The translations under genes were made by a program, and so were the position numbers. Under the pieces are notes generated by a model. It was not told the DNA's origin, searched no databases, and worked only from the letters and a program-made list of their open reading frames with translations. This document shows positions 1 to 13,484 of a stretch of DNA of 64,000 nucleotides, piece by piece. This DNA is from Saururus chinensis (Eukaryota; Streptophyta; Magnoliopsida; Piperales; Saururaceae), in NCBI GenBank assembly GCA_035235625.1, contig CP141145.1, forward strand, positions 6,448,001 through 6,512,000, read 5' to 3'. Numbering within the stretch: position 1 is the first letter of the stretch; every line of letters starts with the position of its first letter.

Positions 1-2020
1 GACAACATCATTGAAGTAGACAATGATTTAAAATTCAAAAGCATGACATGCTACATATCAAGTAACCTAAAAAATCGTTGATGGGTAATGGAAAAACAAA
101 AGGCAAGAACAAACTTGGAGAGAGCCGACTCTGACATCAGATCAAGAAACATAGAAGGGCATGCCAATAGTTTCATCAGCTAATTAAAAAATTGAAGAGA
201 TAGATAAAAAATGAAGAGCCAACTCGGATACCTTATTGTAGTAAATATAATTTTTTCCACCTTGTCCTTTATTCATATTCTAATATGGTCGTATGCTTTC
301 CGCCGTAGAGGATGGAGTGGACAGGCTTCTGGCGTCTGAAGAGGCGATTGACAATATATTTGACTAAGTTGGAGAATTCTTTGGACTTCAAAAAAGACGG
401 GCTTTGTGTTCACTGTTGAAACCGAAGGGACAAAAAGACAAAAAGACAAGGGAAGTTGAGGGTAAAAAACATCAATGAATTTTTCAATCTAAAGGACGAA
501 AGTTGAATTTATCATTTAGAAGGATGAAATCTCTCTTTATAGGAGATTTTATCTACCTTTCCAAGGACAAAGGGAGATTTTGTTGTTCAGAGGGACGAAT
601 TCTTAAAAAAATAGCTACACAGAGCACCTGTGTGGCAAAAAGAAACACCATTTTGGTAATTATTTTTATCTCTCCGATATTTTTGTAAATATTTTTTAAC
701 ATTATTTAAATAATTTTCTTTTATGATTGATTTGATTTTCTTTTTTAAAAAACTAAAAAATATTATTATTAATAATAATGTTATATATAGAGAGAGATGA
801 ATGCTACAATGAAAAAACTCATATGGTGCAATTAAGTGCAAATTGGTCTCTTATGTGTTAGTTTTCTTTCCAAATGACTTGCAAGATGGTGCTTATTGTA
901 GCAATGGCATGTTCATTAAAAAAATTCACTTAATTCCTAAAGTGCCCTTGTCTAAACCCAATCCCATATTCCCTTCCATCATCCCTCCTTTCCCTCACCA
1001 GATCCCTTATGCAACTCGTCAGTACCTCTCCTCACCGGAAATTCCTTCCGTAGCTCCGTACCCAGCCACTTGCTTCTTGATGGTGGCTTGATGACATAGT
1101 ACACCCTCTCCCTTCCCCTTCCCCTCCCCCAACCTCCCCTTCCATCATCCCTCCCCTCCCTCAAGGCCTCACCAGATTTCCCACCCATGTGCATCATCCT
1201 CCTTGCCCCGACAACTTACTTCTGAAAGGTGGCTCAAAAGCACAGGTTTCAATTCACTGCTCCACTCCCACCTCACTCTCTCTCTTAATCCAATCACTTA
1301 GGCCATTTTTTCTAGAACAGAAATTTGTGCATTTCTTCCATTTTGAAGATTCTAGCATTGGCATTTGGATTTGGTGGATTTCACCATCTGACACAAGTGT
1401 TGACCAAAAATATAGTTTGGATTCACCTTATTTCTATAGACAATTTCATTGTATTTATTCAAATCATTTTGTCTCTCCTTGTTTATTGGGTTGTTTCTTC
1501 CCACATGCTTTTGTGACATGGTTTGATATAGGGTAAGACATGATCCAGTATTCATATTTGATTTTATTGGCTATGTTTACATGGTTTCATGCTTTGATGC
1601 CTTTTGCATAGAGCAAATTGTTCACCATGTAGGCATTAGATGAAGAAAAGCATGATTTAGTACAAGAAGGTGGTGCTATCTGCAATGGTACTCTAGTAAA
1701 GCATTAAGCTAAGGTGTACTACTAATTCCTTTTGCCTGCATTAATGTAAAATTTTGGTGATTAACTTATGTACACTAGAGCAGGATGATCCCAAAGTTCA
1801 TCTTTTTGGGCTTTGAGTCTCCACAGTCCAACCTTCCTACTCCCTTGACCAACCATTTCATAGCCGCCCAAAAACCATACCTTTCACTAGGTATGCCAGG
1901 ACAACATGTGGATATGCTGTCAGTAGTTGATCCTGCCCATCAATAGCCCCGATCTTGCTGCCACCAGCCTGGGCTGCCTCCGAACCCATTGACAATCTCT
2001 CCCCCCCTCTTGTTACCCCT
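1..2020. other. Intergenic AT-rich stretch, nothing recognised
   Basis: No coding region is supported here. Open frames are short, without recognisable domains, and occur in all frames. Between about 955 and 1200 there is a pyrimidine-rich low-complexity block made of C/T runs such as repeated CCCTTCC, which explains the open frames on both strands at that place. About 745-790 is a run of AT-rich simple sequence. It is probably old transposon debris, but I cannot assign it. Confidence 0.5.
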
Positions 2021-2024
2021 TTGG

Positions 2025-2415
2025 TTGCACGTGCATGTTGTTGTGCGTGAGTTTTAGGGTAAAGGCATGACTTTTGCTTAGCTTGACTATAGATTGGCAC
2101 TGCCACCAATTTGATTTGACCATCATGGCCCTCTTCCACCCCTTCTCTATCCTTTAGCACCTAACCATGCCTCATTGCCCATCAACGACACAAAATCGCC
2201 ACCGTTGGATGTTGTCCATGGTTGATTTCGACGTCTTGTGGTTGACTAAGTACTTCCCAACTGTTGGCCGACCACCATTTGGCCAACCCAATTTTTGGTC
2301 AAATGTGCTAATTCTTTTTGGCACGACCTTGCTCCCGGCTACCCATGTGTGCCACCGTGGACCTCAAATTCTTTGCCTGGAGTGTAGTTAGCACCATTAT
2401 TCTCACAATGTCCCA
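2025..2415 (+). mobile_element. Fragment of the long-LTR family also present at 26.7 and 39.0 kb
   Basis: The stretch aligns by eye with about 40130-40510 inside the large solo LTR at 38959-43753. Shared features include the phrases around ATGTTGTCCATGG / GTATTGTCCACGA, TTGGCCGACC, and CTCCCGGC, in the same order and at similar spacing. Neither end of the LTR is visible, so this is a truncated internal fragment. Open frames across it on both strands reflect its GC-rich composition and are not taken as genes. Confidence 0.6.
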
Positions 2416-2429
2416 ATTTATAAGTGCAC

Positions 2430-5259
2430 CATTTGCCTCAATAGGAAGGTATTTATAATTGATAGCTTTTAGGTTTTATACCAAATAACTACCAAGAGAG
2501 TCTGAAGACCCAAAACATTATAATCCATAATTGTTATCTTTTGGGCTTTATACCAAATAACTACCTATTTGATGCAAGTCCTTTAAGTGTTTCACTTGTT
2601 CTAATTAAACAAGCAATATCAAATAATTTCATTACTTATCTCTCAAACCTTTGTTCAATAAATCCCCGTCTAATCCTAAAAACAGATACACTCATCAAAT
2701 ATCAACCTAAGTGACAAATGATACAACTACCATATACCACTTCCAAAGGGTAGTGCAGCCTTGGAATCGCCCAAGAAGGACCATAACCCAACCTAGCCCC
2801 TAAGCACCTGACTGGAGTGGAAGGGCATGGCCCGTAATTGTACCTAAATAGAATATGTGGAAGAAGCCAACCAAGCAAGATGTTAGCTAATCCAAATGTG
2901 TGTACAATAAATGATACTTAATAGATCAATTGTAAGCCTGACTAATGTAAAAGTCCCTCCAACGGGGAGGTGCAACATCACAGACAAATTAATAGCTCCT
3001 CAATATAGCTAAGACTCCCAAAAATCATCTCAAACAAGTAAGGATTCATAATGATTATTTCAAACCCTTTCAGTCCCTTTCAGACTAGGGTTAAGACTCA
3101 AAACTGCCATCGGTTTATTAGCAAAGGCAAATTGTCACGTCAAATGCCTTGTTCGTTCTATGAACTAGTTCCTGACCCCTAAGGGTATTTTAGTTGTTAT
3201 CTTTATTAGGTGTTCTTACCCAATCCAAAGCTATATAACCCCCATTGATTAATCTTTATTTAATCTTAAGCTAGTGATAAATCACTATCAGAACATTATT
3301 AACAAACATTAAAGCAAATTAAAGCATACATAACACATACCCACATAGGTCTAAACAAATCATAATATCAAGGGCCAAACTCAATTATGACACTAAAAAG
3401 ACTCGTACTCTCATGGCCTAACTCTCATTGGGTTAGGAGCTTTTATTTTAATGAAAATGGGTTATAATATACCTCAAGGCATTAGGGCGATTTTCCCACA
3501 TGGAACACGGTCCTCACCATTCTTGAGTTAGTCCTTGACCTCTCAAGAGGTTTCAATCTCAAATTGGCTTATAGATCCTATTCACATGAATGTGGGTCGG
3601 TCTACTTATAAGGGTATTTTTATCATTTTGTGAAAAGCTTCCTTGAACCCTAATGGGTCCAAAATTCATTTCAAGAGTAATTTTTATGCCTGTGGTAAAT
3701 TTTTAAACATTTTATAAGGTTATAAACCTCTTGAACTGACCTTGGTTCGTTCTATAATTCATTTTTAACCCTAGGGGTAAAATGGTCAACTACCCACTTC
3801 CTAGGATTTTCCCCCACCATGTGGCTTAGCACAAATTTAGGGTACACACTCTCCTATAATTGATATTTTTATGAATTTTTAAATACTCATAGGCCCCTAA
3901 ACCGGAGACCAAGTCGGGTAATTAAATATTACAATGGTTCACTCATGAGAGTAAAATAGTCATTTCACATCCTCTGGGATTTTTCCCCAGCCTAAAACTT
4001 GGTCATGAGACTCATGAAATCCATGGGTCAAATGGTAATTTTCACATATGTTTCTGACAAGTTAAAATCCCTGAACCGGATCCGGTTCAATACATATTTT
4101 TTTAAAACCAAATCGGGCCAGACCTTAACCAAGTTTGGCCAAGTTGGGGCTGGCCATAATGGGTAGGTTAACCTGACTTGGATCCAAATTTGACCCTCAG
4201 CATGGGTCTCCCTATCTGCGTACAGCTAGAGGCTTCTAGCCTATGGTCGACATGGCAACCAAGCGGGGGGCTGGGGGCGGGGGGCTGGTCAACTAGATTG
4301 TCATCGCATAACAATTCTAGGAGTCTTAGTCCCGTTGCTAGCTGAGATGTGGCAGCTGCCTATCACAACCGAGGAGGGCTAGCTCAACCAGACCGTCATT
4401 GTGCGATGGTCTTGAGAGCTCCTATCTGGTCATAGTCCTTCTCTCTTTAGTTCTATTGAGTAGAGCTACTAGCATATTCCAACAACTGTGATTGCCTACC
4501 CAATCGGCAGCAGGGAAAAAGAGAGAGGCAAAAAGGTGGGCCCTTCTGCTTCACCCATCTTCCCCTTCTCTGGCTGGAATAGAAACACTAATGATTGGCT
4601 TGTGGCCCAGCAAGCCGACTGCCCCTTTTATCTTAAGGCTTTCATCTTTAATTAATGGAGTTAATTTATAGCACAAATATGGATTAAAACAAAAATAATT
4701 TGTCTCATCCTCAAGGAAATTAATGTTTTTAGCGATCCTACCTCGTCAATACCCCAGTCCTTGTGACTTCTCTCCGACTCTGTATTTAGCCACCTTTGCT
4801 AGAAAACTTCTATGACAACTTTTTTCTCCTCTCCTAAGGCCCAAAACTCCTCTTAATTAGCCCTAGGTGGTCTTTTTATACTCATAAGGATTAGTGTTTC
4901 TAATCCCCTTAGAAGTTGGGCCAAAGCTAACTACTTGGACTAATCTTTTAATAATTTCTGTCATCCTAATTACTCGGGCATGCAGCTCATCTGAAATGGC
5001 TCGTTTGCTCATCTAATTTGGGTAAACGGGCCTTGTGCGACATGTTCAACTATAAATAGTCATATCTCCCATCATTTGAACTCCAATTCATGCGTTCTTG
5101 GTGATGTTCCATAGCCTTTTTTGTATACTTTCTAACTTTATAGGTTTCAACTATAAATTCCAGCTATTGATGTATTTATTTAACTAAAAAGGTTGAAGGG
5201 TCAATACACCATTTTCATATGGTTAAGTTTCAAAGCCTAGGAAAATCTAGGATATTACA
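2430..5259 (-). mobile_element. LTR-type sequence on the minus strand, right terminus at 5259
   Basis: The right boundary reads on the minus strand as TGTAATATCCTAGATTTTCC, a typical start of a plant Ty3/gypsy LTR. The body carries no long open frame. Around 2445-2565 a segment ending in ACCAAATAACTACC is present twice in tandem. The left end was not located: CAATG follows 5259 and also occurs at 2406-2410, but it is not followed there by a clean TG terminus. It could be a solo LTR or a remnant of a longer element. Confidence 0.45.
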
Positions 5260-5264
5260 CAATG

Positions 5265-5726
5265 TACCTCCTAGACACAGTGCATGGACTCGAATACCAC
5301 CGCATTTGTCTCTAGCATAAACACCCACACAAAGGTCGACTTGAGTTGCCTGCACCCACTCCACATGAGTTGCCAAGTCTTCGACCACCTATCCTACCCG
5401 CCATGCTTCTCAGCCTGTCGTACCTCATCCTCACCACCTCCGCACTATGTGAGGTCATGAAGGAATCAAATTCCTCTACCAGCTCATCCGGGTAGACGGA
5501 TTCCACGTAGGGTAAGCATTTGTACGTGTGGAGCATGTGTCACGGCTAACCACAATCCATCCACAACCCCATCAATGCTACGCACAGACAGTAACACTGA
5601 AGGCATGGTCGGAAAGAAGGTGGCAGCCTGACCACTGCACTTGGTCAGCCATAGGCCTGACCCTTCCCTCTCAGTCTTCTATGTTGCCAACAAAAGAAGC
5701 AATGGCGGCGACAAACACTCATCGTT
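5265..5726. other. GC-richer unassigned segment sharing about 80 bp with 38.67-38.75 kb
   Basis: The piece at about 5637-5715 matches about 38670-38750 in the same orientation, with common runs such as TGACCCTTCCCT and AAAGAAGCAA. The minus strand has a 74-codon open frame at 5312-5536 of balanced composition whose product I do not recognise. Since the other copy lies just beyond the glycosyltransferase pseudogene fragment, both may be captured or duplicated gene-flank sequence. This is inference. Confidence 0.35.
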
Positions 5727-7120
5727 TATAATTAAACCCTTTGCAAGTGTATAAGGTAATTATACTAGGATAACTATTTAAGGGCTGTCGAACCTCAAGG
5801 ATAGATGAATTAATTACTAAATCTAAGGAAAGAGTGTGTTAATTAAAGCTAAAAATAACTTAACTTTATATTAAGCCAAAGAAGTAACCAACAAAATTAA
5901 AAGGAATAGATCAATACAATGAAAATTACTTAGGAAAATGAATCCACTATAGAACCACAATAATTTCTTAACCTTTAATCCAAACCCAGTGTGAATATGA
6001 ACAAGTATTCTCAGCGACAAGCTAAAATTACTTTAGAAAGAATTATTAACTAAATTCATGGCATTAATTATCTTCGACAATAACACAAATTATCTACACT
6101 AAACTAACTATAGACATGACTCGTCTAATCTCAGTATAACTCATCCAATTCATTAATTACATAAACATTAAAACTATTACATAACCATCTCATGTAAATC
6201 ACAAAAATTAGAATCGATGTAAATATCAAAACCACATCAATCTATCATCTACAAGATAATAAATCAATAGAGAATTAAATAAATATGAAAAGCTCTTCCA
6301 TTAAAAAGAAAATCCTTGTCATATAATTGTCATTATTCATAACTAAGATCTAAATTAAAAAGAAAAAGAAACTGAAACTTATCTATAATTTTATCAACTC
6401 CAAAGTAAAAGAAAAATCAAGCCTTACATGGTAGAAGAAAGCTCTTGAATCTCTATTGACAGCTTTAAATATTCTTCCATCTTCTCTTTAGAAAATCTAC
6501 TGTTTATTATGAATTTCGAGCTAAATATGTCTTTGTAAAAGCATAAGAATGATAGGAGGAAAACTAATATGAAAAATACTCAAAATAGAAAATTGCACAT
6601 TACCCTGTTCGAACGCCCTGCATGCCTGTTCGAATGCCTACACTATTTCAGCAATCAAGACAGTTTTGTTCAATTTCGTGTACAGTTTCTATTAAGGAAG
6701 CTAAGTCTATTCACTCGACAATCCATATTCCTGTCTAGTTTTTTACTTTGTTCATTAAGTTCTTTCTTCACATCTATATTACTTTCCAACTTGTTTATAA
6801 CTCCGAAACATTGTCCAAATCATTTTAAAGCATGTTAAGAGTGTTTTTAATTATTCCAAACAATGTTCAAGTACCTCGATAAGCACACCTTACCTACACA
6901 ACAAAACATTTAGACATGTAGAATATAAATAAATTCTCAACTTTATTCAAATACATGCCTAAACTATTAATAACTCCCAAATTAATTAATAATCAAACTA
7001 AAATATTGATAACTATCTTAATATAAATAAACCATAACAAACTCTAAATTAAACTAATTTGTACTAGCAAATAAGGTAAAAAGACATATAAAATAGATAT
7101 ATATTTTATACTTATAAAAT
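5727..7120 (-). mobile_element. 3' LTR of an Athila/Tat-type element (minus strand)
   Basis: The LTR is recognised by three facts. It is followed on its right by the minus-strand polypurine motif TTTGGGGGT, of the kind that precedes Athila/Tat LTRs. Its left 230 bp recur at 9096-9336, as expected of a second LTR. Most of the rest recurs at 21096-22183. No coding region is supported inside; the 89-codon open frame at 6569 is AT-rich and isolated. The terminal dinucleotides are not clean, so ends are approximate. Confidence 0.6.
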
Positions 7121-7175
7121 ACCCCCAAACTTATAGTTTGCTAGTCCTCGAGCAAAACAAAACAAAACAACTAGT
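7121..7175 (-). other. Polypurine tract and conserved motif before the Athila/Tat 3' LTR
   Basis: On the minus strand the order is CTCGAGGACTAGCAAA, then AAGTTTGGGGGT, then the LTR. This GAGGACTAGCAA...TTTGGGGG arrangement is a familiar landmark at the 3' end of plant Athila/Tat elements, where the purine run primes plus-strand DNA synthesis. It fixes the orientation of the element as minus. Confidence 0.6.
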
Positions 7176-9095
7176 TTATAAAAAATAAATAAATGCCACT
7201 TTTGTAGGGAATCATGATTGCATTTAGAGTATGCAACAAACCTTTAAACCCCTAGGTGCCTCTGCTTGAATGAGTTGTGTCTCATGAGGGTTTGTAGTAA
7301 TGATACCACAAACAGCTAAACCTATGAAAAAAATAAAGCAAAATAAGAAAAAAAAAATTCTACAAATAATCTTCTCTTAAAAACACATAACTATCATTAA
7401 AAATAACCAACCACAAATACTTGAAACAAGTAAATAATTTTTATGTTATCATTTTAAGTAAGGGATCATCCATTATATAACCTCATCTTAGAAATAATTG
7501 TGCAACTACATATATACATTTCAAAAATATGAAGTATAGAAACCTGTAGTCAAACAATTTCATTCTTTATTAACAAGTATATCTTATGTGACCCATTAAC
7601 TAAGCTCATTAAAGTTCACTAACTAAAAAATATAACAATGACAGCCTCTCATCCTTAACATTTCATAATAAAACCTCATGTAATAGCCTTCAAATTTTAA
7701 CTGAATTTTGGGAATAAGAGGATAATATACCTCAAAATATGACTTGTGCAATACTTAGTTCTATTAAGCTTTCTAAATAGTTCATGTAACAAGTGTTAGG
7801 CCAGTGTCCTTAATCTAGTTAGCTCAAGGCACTAGGTGTTAAAACACCTCTCAGGCTTAATAACACGAACTATAAAGGCTATATAACCAAGCAAGTCATA
7901 AAAAATATTTTATTTCAACTTTTCACCTTTTGACGCAATCATGCTTGCCTAGGCACAAGGCTCGGTTACTCAGTGAAAAGAGAAACAAACATTTACTCTC
8001 TTTTTTCATCATCATTTTTTTCAATCATATTTTTCATATTTTTTTATTTTTTCATTTTTTTTCAACTTTTTTCTCATTCTTTTTTTTCATTAATTTTTTT
8101 ATAACACTTATCCTAATTTTTTTTAAAATAATAGCTAAGCGTAAAGATTTAGTAAAGAATATTAAAGATTACTCAATTGTCATGTTTTCAAAAATTTGCT
8201 TAGTTAAAGATATCTCACTAAGATTACAAGTAATAAATTATAAAATTATATTCCTACAAGTTTCAAGTGTGTGAAATGTGATTTAAAAATATAAGCACAA
8301 TTACCCAAAATAAAGAAAATAAAATAGAAATTATTCATTTAATTGCTTTCATCACTTAATTAATTGGTTGAACTTTCTTTATGAAATTGATCTCTTTAAA
8401 AATTGACATATGCTTTTAAAAGAAAATAATGATAGAAACCACATAAAAGAAAAAAATGAAAGAAATAACGATAAATACTCTAAAACATCTTAAAAGAAAA
8501 ATAAGAAGAAAATATATATTTCTACACCCCCAAACCTAAACTGAATATTGTCTTCAATGTTAAAGAAAATATATACTACAATTATAAGCATAAGGAAGAG
8601 AGGGAAAGAAAGATATCACCTAAGAGCATAACTAATCTTTAATTTGAAAAGTGAAGTACATAGGATTGAAAGAAAAGAAATAAATTACAAGTGATGAGCA
8701 TTCCCCCAAACCTAAAGTACTATATCCCACAAAAGAAACAAAAACTATAATGAGAAAAGAAATAAAAGTAGAGAAAAAGAAGTAAATAAAACCTAAATGA
8801 GCCAAAGAAGATAAACAAAATGAAGGAAAATAAATATATCAAAAACATGGGTTGCCTCCCAAGAAGCGCTAAGTTTATTGTCTTCAGCCAGACAATGCCA
8901 ACATTCTCAAATATATCAGGGCAAGTAGTAGATATTGGCATTGGTTCTTCTCTTAAGTCTCCAAAAGGATGATTTAAAAAAATTAGCAGGCATGACTTAA
9001 TTATGGGCTATTGCTACAAAAGATATATCTCTATCATAAGCATCAAACCTAAAATTGTCTACCATAAAATATTCAACATCACAAATTGCAGGTAA
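7176..9095 (-). mobile_element. Deleted internal region of the Athila/Tat-type element
   Basis: About 1.9 kb of AT-rich sequence lies between the two LTR copies, far too short for gag-pol. It holds T-rich and A-rich runs and two further CCCCCAAACCTAAA motifs (8527 and 8702), which are TTTAGGTTTGGGGG on the minus strand. On the minus strand around 8845-8890 a short peptide ending in LALLGRQP is readable, a motif I associate with the 3' end of such elements. No protease, RT or integrase is recognisable, so the copy is non-autonomous or heavily deleted. Confidence 0.5.
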
Positions 9096-9336
9096 AAAAT
9101 TGTTGTTTATAATTAAACCATTTTCAAGTGTACAAGGTAGTTGTACTAGGATAACTATTTAAGGGTTGTTGAACCTAAAAGATGGATGAATAAATTATTA
9201 AATCTAAGGAAAGAGTTTGTTAATTAAAAGCTAAAAATAACTTAACTTTAAATTAAGCAGAAGAAGTAACCAACTAAATTAAAAGGAAGATATCAATACA
9301 ATAAAAATTACTTAGGAAATCGAATCCACTATAGAA
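9096..9336 (-). mobile_element. Truncated second LTR of the Athila/Tat-type element
   Basis: The sequence repeats the left 230 bp of the LTR at 5727, including the run AGGATAACTATTTAAGGG, with scattered substitutions. The match stops abruptly at about 9336, where unrelated sequence of the next element family begins. The break is therefore a truncation by insertion or recombination. Confidence 0.6.
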
Positions 9337-10402
9337 CTTCGTATCCAATCGAGATTTAGCATCGTATTAATAACCGTTCAAATGTGAATTTCATAATATC
9401 AATCCAATACAACACAAGTAGTACAAAATTTTAAATTACTTATAATTAAACAAATTAGAATTTATAAATATTAAAGTTAAGAGTAATTCCAATGTCACAC
9501 TCGTAAAAGAAAATTACGAATCAAAACCTGATACGGTTTATTCATAGTAAAATTTTTAAATCATTTTAGATGCAGGATTACAAATTTATAAATTGAATTG
9601 TCGTATCATGTCCTTATGTAACAAATTCAGACAGGAGTTCATATAATTTCTCATTTGAAAGCAAAATTCATAAAATTGACATTAGTGTCAATTTCTTGCT
9701 ACGCATGCAAGACAGAAATTTAAAATGATTTTTGATTCAAAATCGGAATTCATAAAATTAAAGTTCGTATTAAATCGAATGCAGCACTCGGAGAACAAAA
9801 AACTCATAATCGGAATTCACTTTGAATCCGATACAACACATGCGGATGTTCAAAAATCGGCATCCTCAAATCCAATATTACACGTAAAGAATGAAAGATT
9901 CACAATCTGAAATTTTTTCTTTAATCCGATATAACACATGTGGAACATAAAATTAAAAAATGAGAGATGACATTAAATCTGATATCACGTGTGAAACAAA
10001 AATTCAAAATCGGAGTAAGCATTAAATCTGATATCAATTATAAAGAATGGAGGTTCACGATCAGAATTTTCCTTAATTCCGATATCACACATGGAAAACC
10101 AACATTTACAATTAGAATTTTTTTATTAAATCCGTTGACACATATGTGGAACGATAAAAACATACTCAGAGGTTATATTAATTCCGATGTCATAAATGCA
10201 GAACAACACATTCAAAATCAGAGTTCATCACAAAGTCGATGACACGTGTAAAACGACAAAAATCAGAATTGAATTTTATATTAAATCCGATAACACACTC
10301 TTAACAAAGAAATTCCAATTTAAAAATTGAACTTCGAAAGAAATCAAAATATATTTGAAAATATTTTACTCTCGCAGACAAAGCAAAGCTCAGAAACCAT
10401 TT
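9337..10402 (-). mobile_element. Internal region of a truncated non-coding LTR element (second copy)
   Basis: It aligns by eye with the internal region next to the 5' LTR at 33.9-34.89 kb, for example the block around AATTCCAATGTCACACT. It is AT-rich, full of repeated AAATCCGATA-like phrases and free of coding capacity. Its right end carries a degenerate minus-strand primer-binding site at 10388-10399, TGGTTTCTGAGC, compared with TGGTATCAGAG in the better copy. The left end is cut at about 9337. Short open frames inside (9725, 9967) are repeat artefacts. Confidence 0.6.
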
Positions 10403-12212
10403 TGTAACACCCCGACCCGGACTGGGGGTTAGATCGGAAGACAAAATTGGAGTGTATAAAATAAGCGGAAAAAATTAAAACCGACTAACTAGGAGCTACA
10501 GACTTTGAGTGCGAGAGTCATAACGTTCTTCTATGCACTATGGAGCTATAGTGTTCTGTTGCATGTAGATCAGAACAAACCTAATGTTGTAACTAACTTG
10601 GATGGGTCCAACTTTAATGTGTCGTTGGTTGCCTATGTACGTATTGGATATCAAATCTTGCGTTATTCCAATAAGATCGGATTCAAACATAGTTCTACCA
10701 AATGGCTAATACATTCATCAGACATCAGAAAATCATATACAATAAAATATGTACACTTTATATCCGAATAATTAATTCAGAATCAAATGGAAATCTTATA
10801 AATCATCGGAGTCAAACGGAAGCCAATAAATCAGCGAAATACATATCTCACATAGGTGAGCAGAATACTAACAAAACCACACATCTCACTCTATCATAAA
10901 GCATAGCAGAACACACAATCAGAGTATTTTGGATCATATCAGATCTTATCAAATAATATTAGATTTCATCCAACATACTGATCATATTAGATCAGATCAG
11001 AGTATATCTGATCACAATAGAGCATTTTAGTGTAATTCGGATCACCACAGAATATATCAAAGTAGATCAAATAAGAACATATCAGCATATATCATATCAT
11101 AACAAATTATATATCTTAATTAGTATATTACTAATTAAGATGTGTATTCATATAAATCATAACAAATTAGGAGGTCAGAAAAGAGTACTCCCTTGCAGTT
11201 CCAGAAGTGGCAACGTTTGGAGTTGCTCGTTTCCTTAGGGTGTATTCTCTTTTAGGTCTGAAGATAATGGCAGAACCTCCTCTAACTTCGGAATATTTTT
11301 CTCTTTTCATGCCAGTAGGCTATAGACAGAACCTCCCCTTAACTCTGGATCACTTTACCCTTCATGCGCCAGTAGGCAGTGGACAAAACCTCCCCTTACC
11401 CGGAGACACTTTACCCTTCCAGTGCCCGTAGGAGGCGGACAGAACCTCCCCTTACCAGGAGACGCTTCACCCTTTCCACGCCTGTAGGTGGCAGACAGAA
11501 CTTCCCCTTACGATCTGTGCCCATAGGCGGTGGGCAGAATCTCCCTTTACCCAGAGACACTTTACCTTTTTCTCGCCCGTAGGTTACGGATAGAATCTCC
11601 CCTTGCCCCAAGACGTTTCCCCTATATAGGGTTGCTAACTTGAGGAATGGACACTTCCATTGCGTAGAACACCCTTGAATTAGTTAAAAACGCTTTTTGA
11701 ATGGAAGAAAACGGACTTAGAATGACTCCAGAGACTCCTCTGCAAGAATGAACGGATATGAGAATTTATAAGAAACTGGCGTGCGAGTAAATGGGGGAAG
11801 TTGGAATATGTGCGCAAATGCTTGTGCCACATGGTGCACAATGATTAGACCGCCAAAAAGGTCAGTGCACATGACGCACACGCCATCATGCTGCGCATCG
11901 CGCGATCAGCTGCGAGATCATGTGGGACCCGCATCGCGTGGACGGCCGCGATCGCACAGCTCCCCATCTCGGATTGACTCGACTGGATGATGTCAGCTAT
12001 TTTGTCCTTTCTTGAAAATTTTATTATTATTTTATTCAAATATAATTCCAACTTCAAAACACGATAACTTTTTATCTCGAAGTCAGAATTGCACGATCTT
12101 GGTACCGATGGACTCGTATCGATGAGCCTTTCAAAACTAGACCCAGCTTGGGTAAGTTATCTTGCACTTTTAAAGTGGGTCCCGCCCATCTGACATGCTT
12201 CCCGAGGTCATA
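10403..12212 (-). mobile_element. 5' LTR of the truncated non-coding element (minus strand)
   Basis: The left terminus TGTAACACCCCGACCCGG matches the LTR ends at 26399 and 34891. Sequence similarity continues to about 12212 (GAGGTCATA), where the LTR is cut off; the missing part corresponds to the last 180 or so bases of the copy ending at 35694. The LTR includes a tandem array at about 11270-11630 and a GATCAGAT-rich stretch at about 10920-11100. Open frames on both strands of the array come from its repeat structure. Confidence 0.65.
11270..11630. repeat. Minisatellite of about 56-57 bp inside the LTR
   Basis: The phrase (C)AGAACCTCCCCTTA recurs at about 11327, 11384, 11440 and 11496, giving a period of 56-57 bp. 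Each unit runs through a GGAGACACTTTACCC block and a CCxGTAGGxGG block. The same array type is present in the related LTR at about 30530-31050, so it belongs to the LTR family. Confidence 0.75.
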
Positions 12213-12879
12213 CGTACTGAAAGTATCGAAGTAGCATAATCAATAATACAGTATCTTATCTATTCTCATACTAGCTGAAGTAGATGTTTTAGCATAATCA
12301 TAGCATGTAAGGTGTACATTTTATGACAAATAACAAATAAACTCCAATCAACAGGAAAATTTGCAGAAACCTATTGTCACATGGTAAATAGTACATGGCG
12401 TGACAAGTTAAGTTGAAATGAGGAAGACATAATCCATCCTTGGGTGAACACACAACGAAGTAAGCACACAAGCCCATTGTGCAAAAGTAAATAGACAAAA
12501 GGACTACTTAACAATCATAGTCCACTCATACCCACATCATTTAGTTATCACATAAAAATAGCAAGTCCCAAGGCTAAACATGTCTAAGCCAACATTGGCT
12601 ATTCATAGTGTCAAGTAGAGTCAAATGTATAAGTTTGACATAACATAGATCCAAACTAGCATAAAACCAAGCATCTATAACCCCTCTCATTGAACGTGGC
12701 CATTCTCAAGCTCAACATAGAGCCCATCCAAACCACATGCATGGCACAACATGTAGCCCAAAAATAAAACCACAGACAAAAAAGGGTGAGTGTAGCTTAG
12801 AAGGGATTTTTAATTTGGAATGTAAACTCATAAAAACGTCACATGCATTCTCAATCTAGACATGTATCATATGTTGTTC

Positions 12880-13150
12880 ATTCTTTAAATCTGTATATCA
12901 TGAGATAATTCACATTCCCTAAACATGTAATAATGCCACATGTACATCATGACATAACTCATATCCCATAAATATGTAATCATGCCATCTGCATATAATA
13001 ATGAATAACACATTCCAGAAACACATAATTGTGCCACCTACATATCATGATGTATAAAACATTCCATAAACACATTCTCATGCCACCCGCATATCATGTT
13101 GTAACCCACATTCCACAACAACATAATCATGCCATATGTGCATCATGGGT
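12880..13150. repeat. Tandem repeat of about 49-50 bp
   Basis: ATGCCA-type blocks recur at 12932, 12982, 13031, 13080 and 13130, a period of 49-50 bp. Each unit combines CATTCC(A/C)xAAACA, a TAAT(C/A)ATGCCA block and a CATATCATGxTGT block. The units have drifted by substitutions. The array explains the 96-codon open frame over this stretch, which is not a gene. Confidence 0.7.
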
Positions 13151-13484
13151 TCATCCATTGTTCATAAAACATACAAACATCACATGTAAGTATATGAATC
13201 TCATTATCATAATCACATCCTGCATAAATCAGTTCCTAATATTTATATCATGCATAATCATATCTCAATATATGCATTCATCCTGCAAAATAAAGTGTAT
13301 CAAATACATACCATCCTAAATGTTCATGCAAATCTATTGCATAATCACATTTGTAGCATAAGCATCATTGTTTCTAAACAATGTGTCAATGAGCATTATA
13401 TCGCATACACATGACCTGCAATCATTAGGTGAATGTCTCACAATTGAGAAAAATCGATCAAACTTGCTCACCCAAGACAATCCC

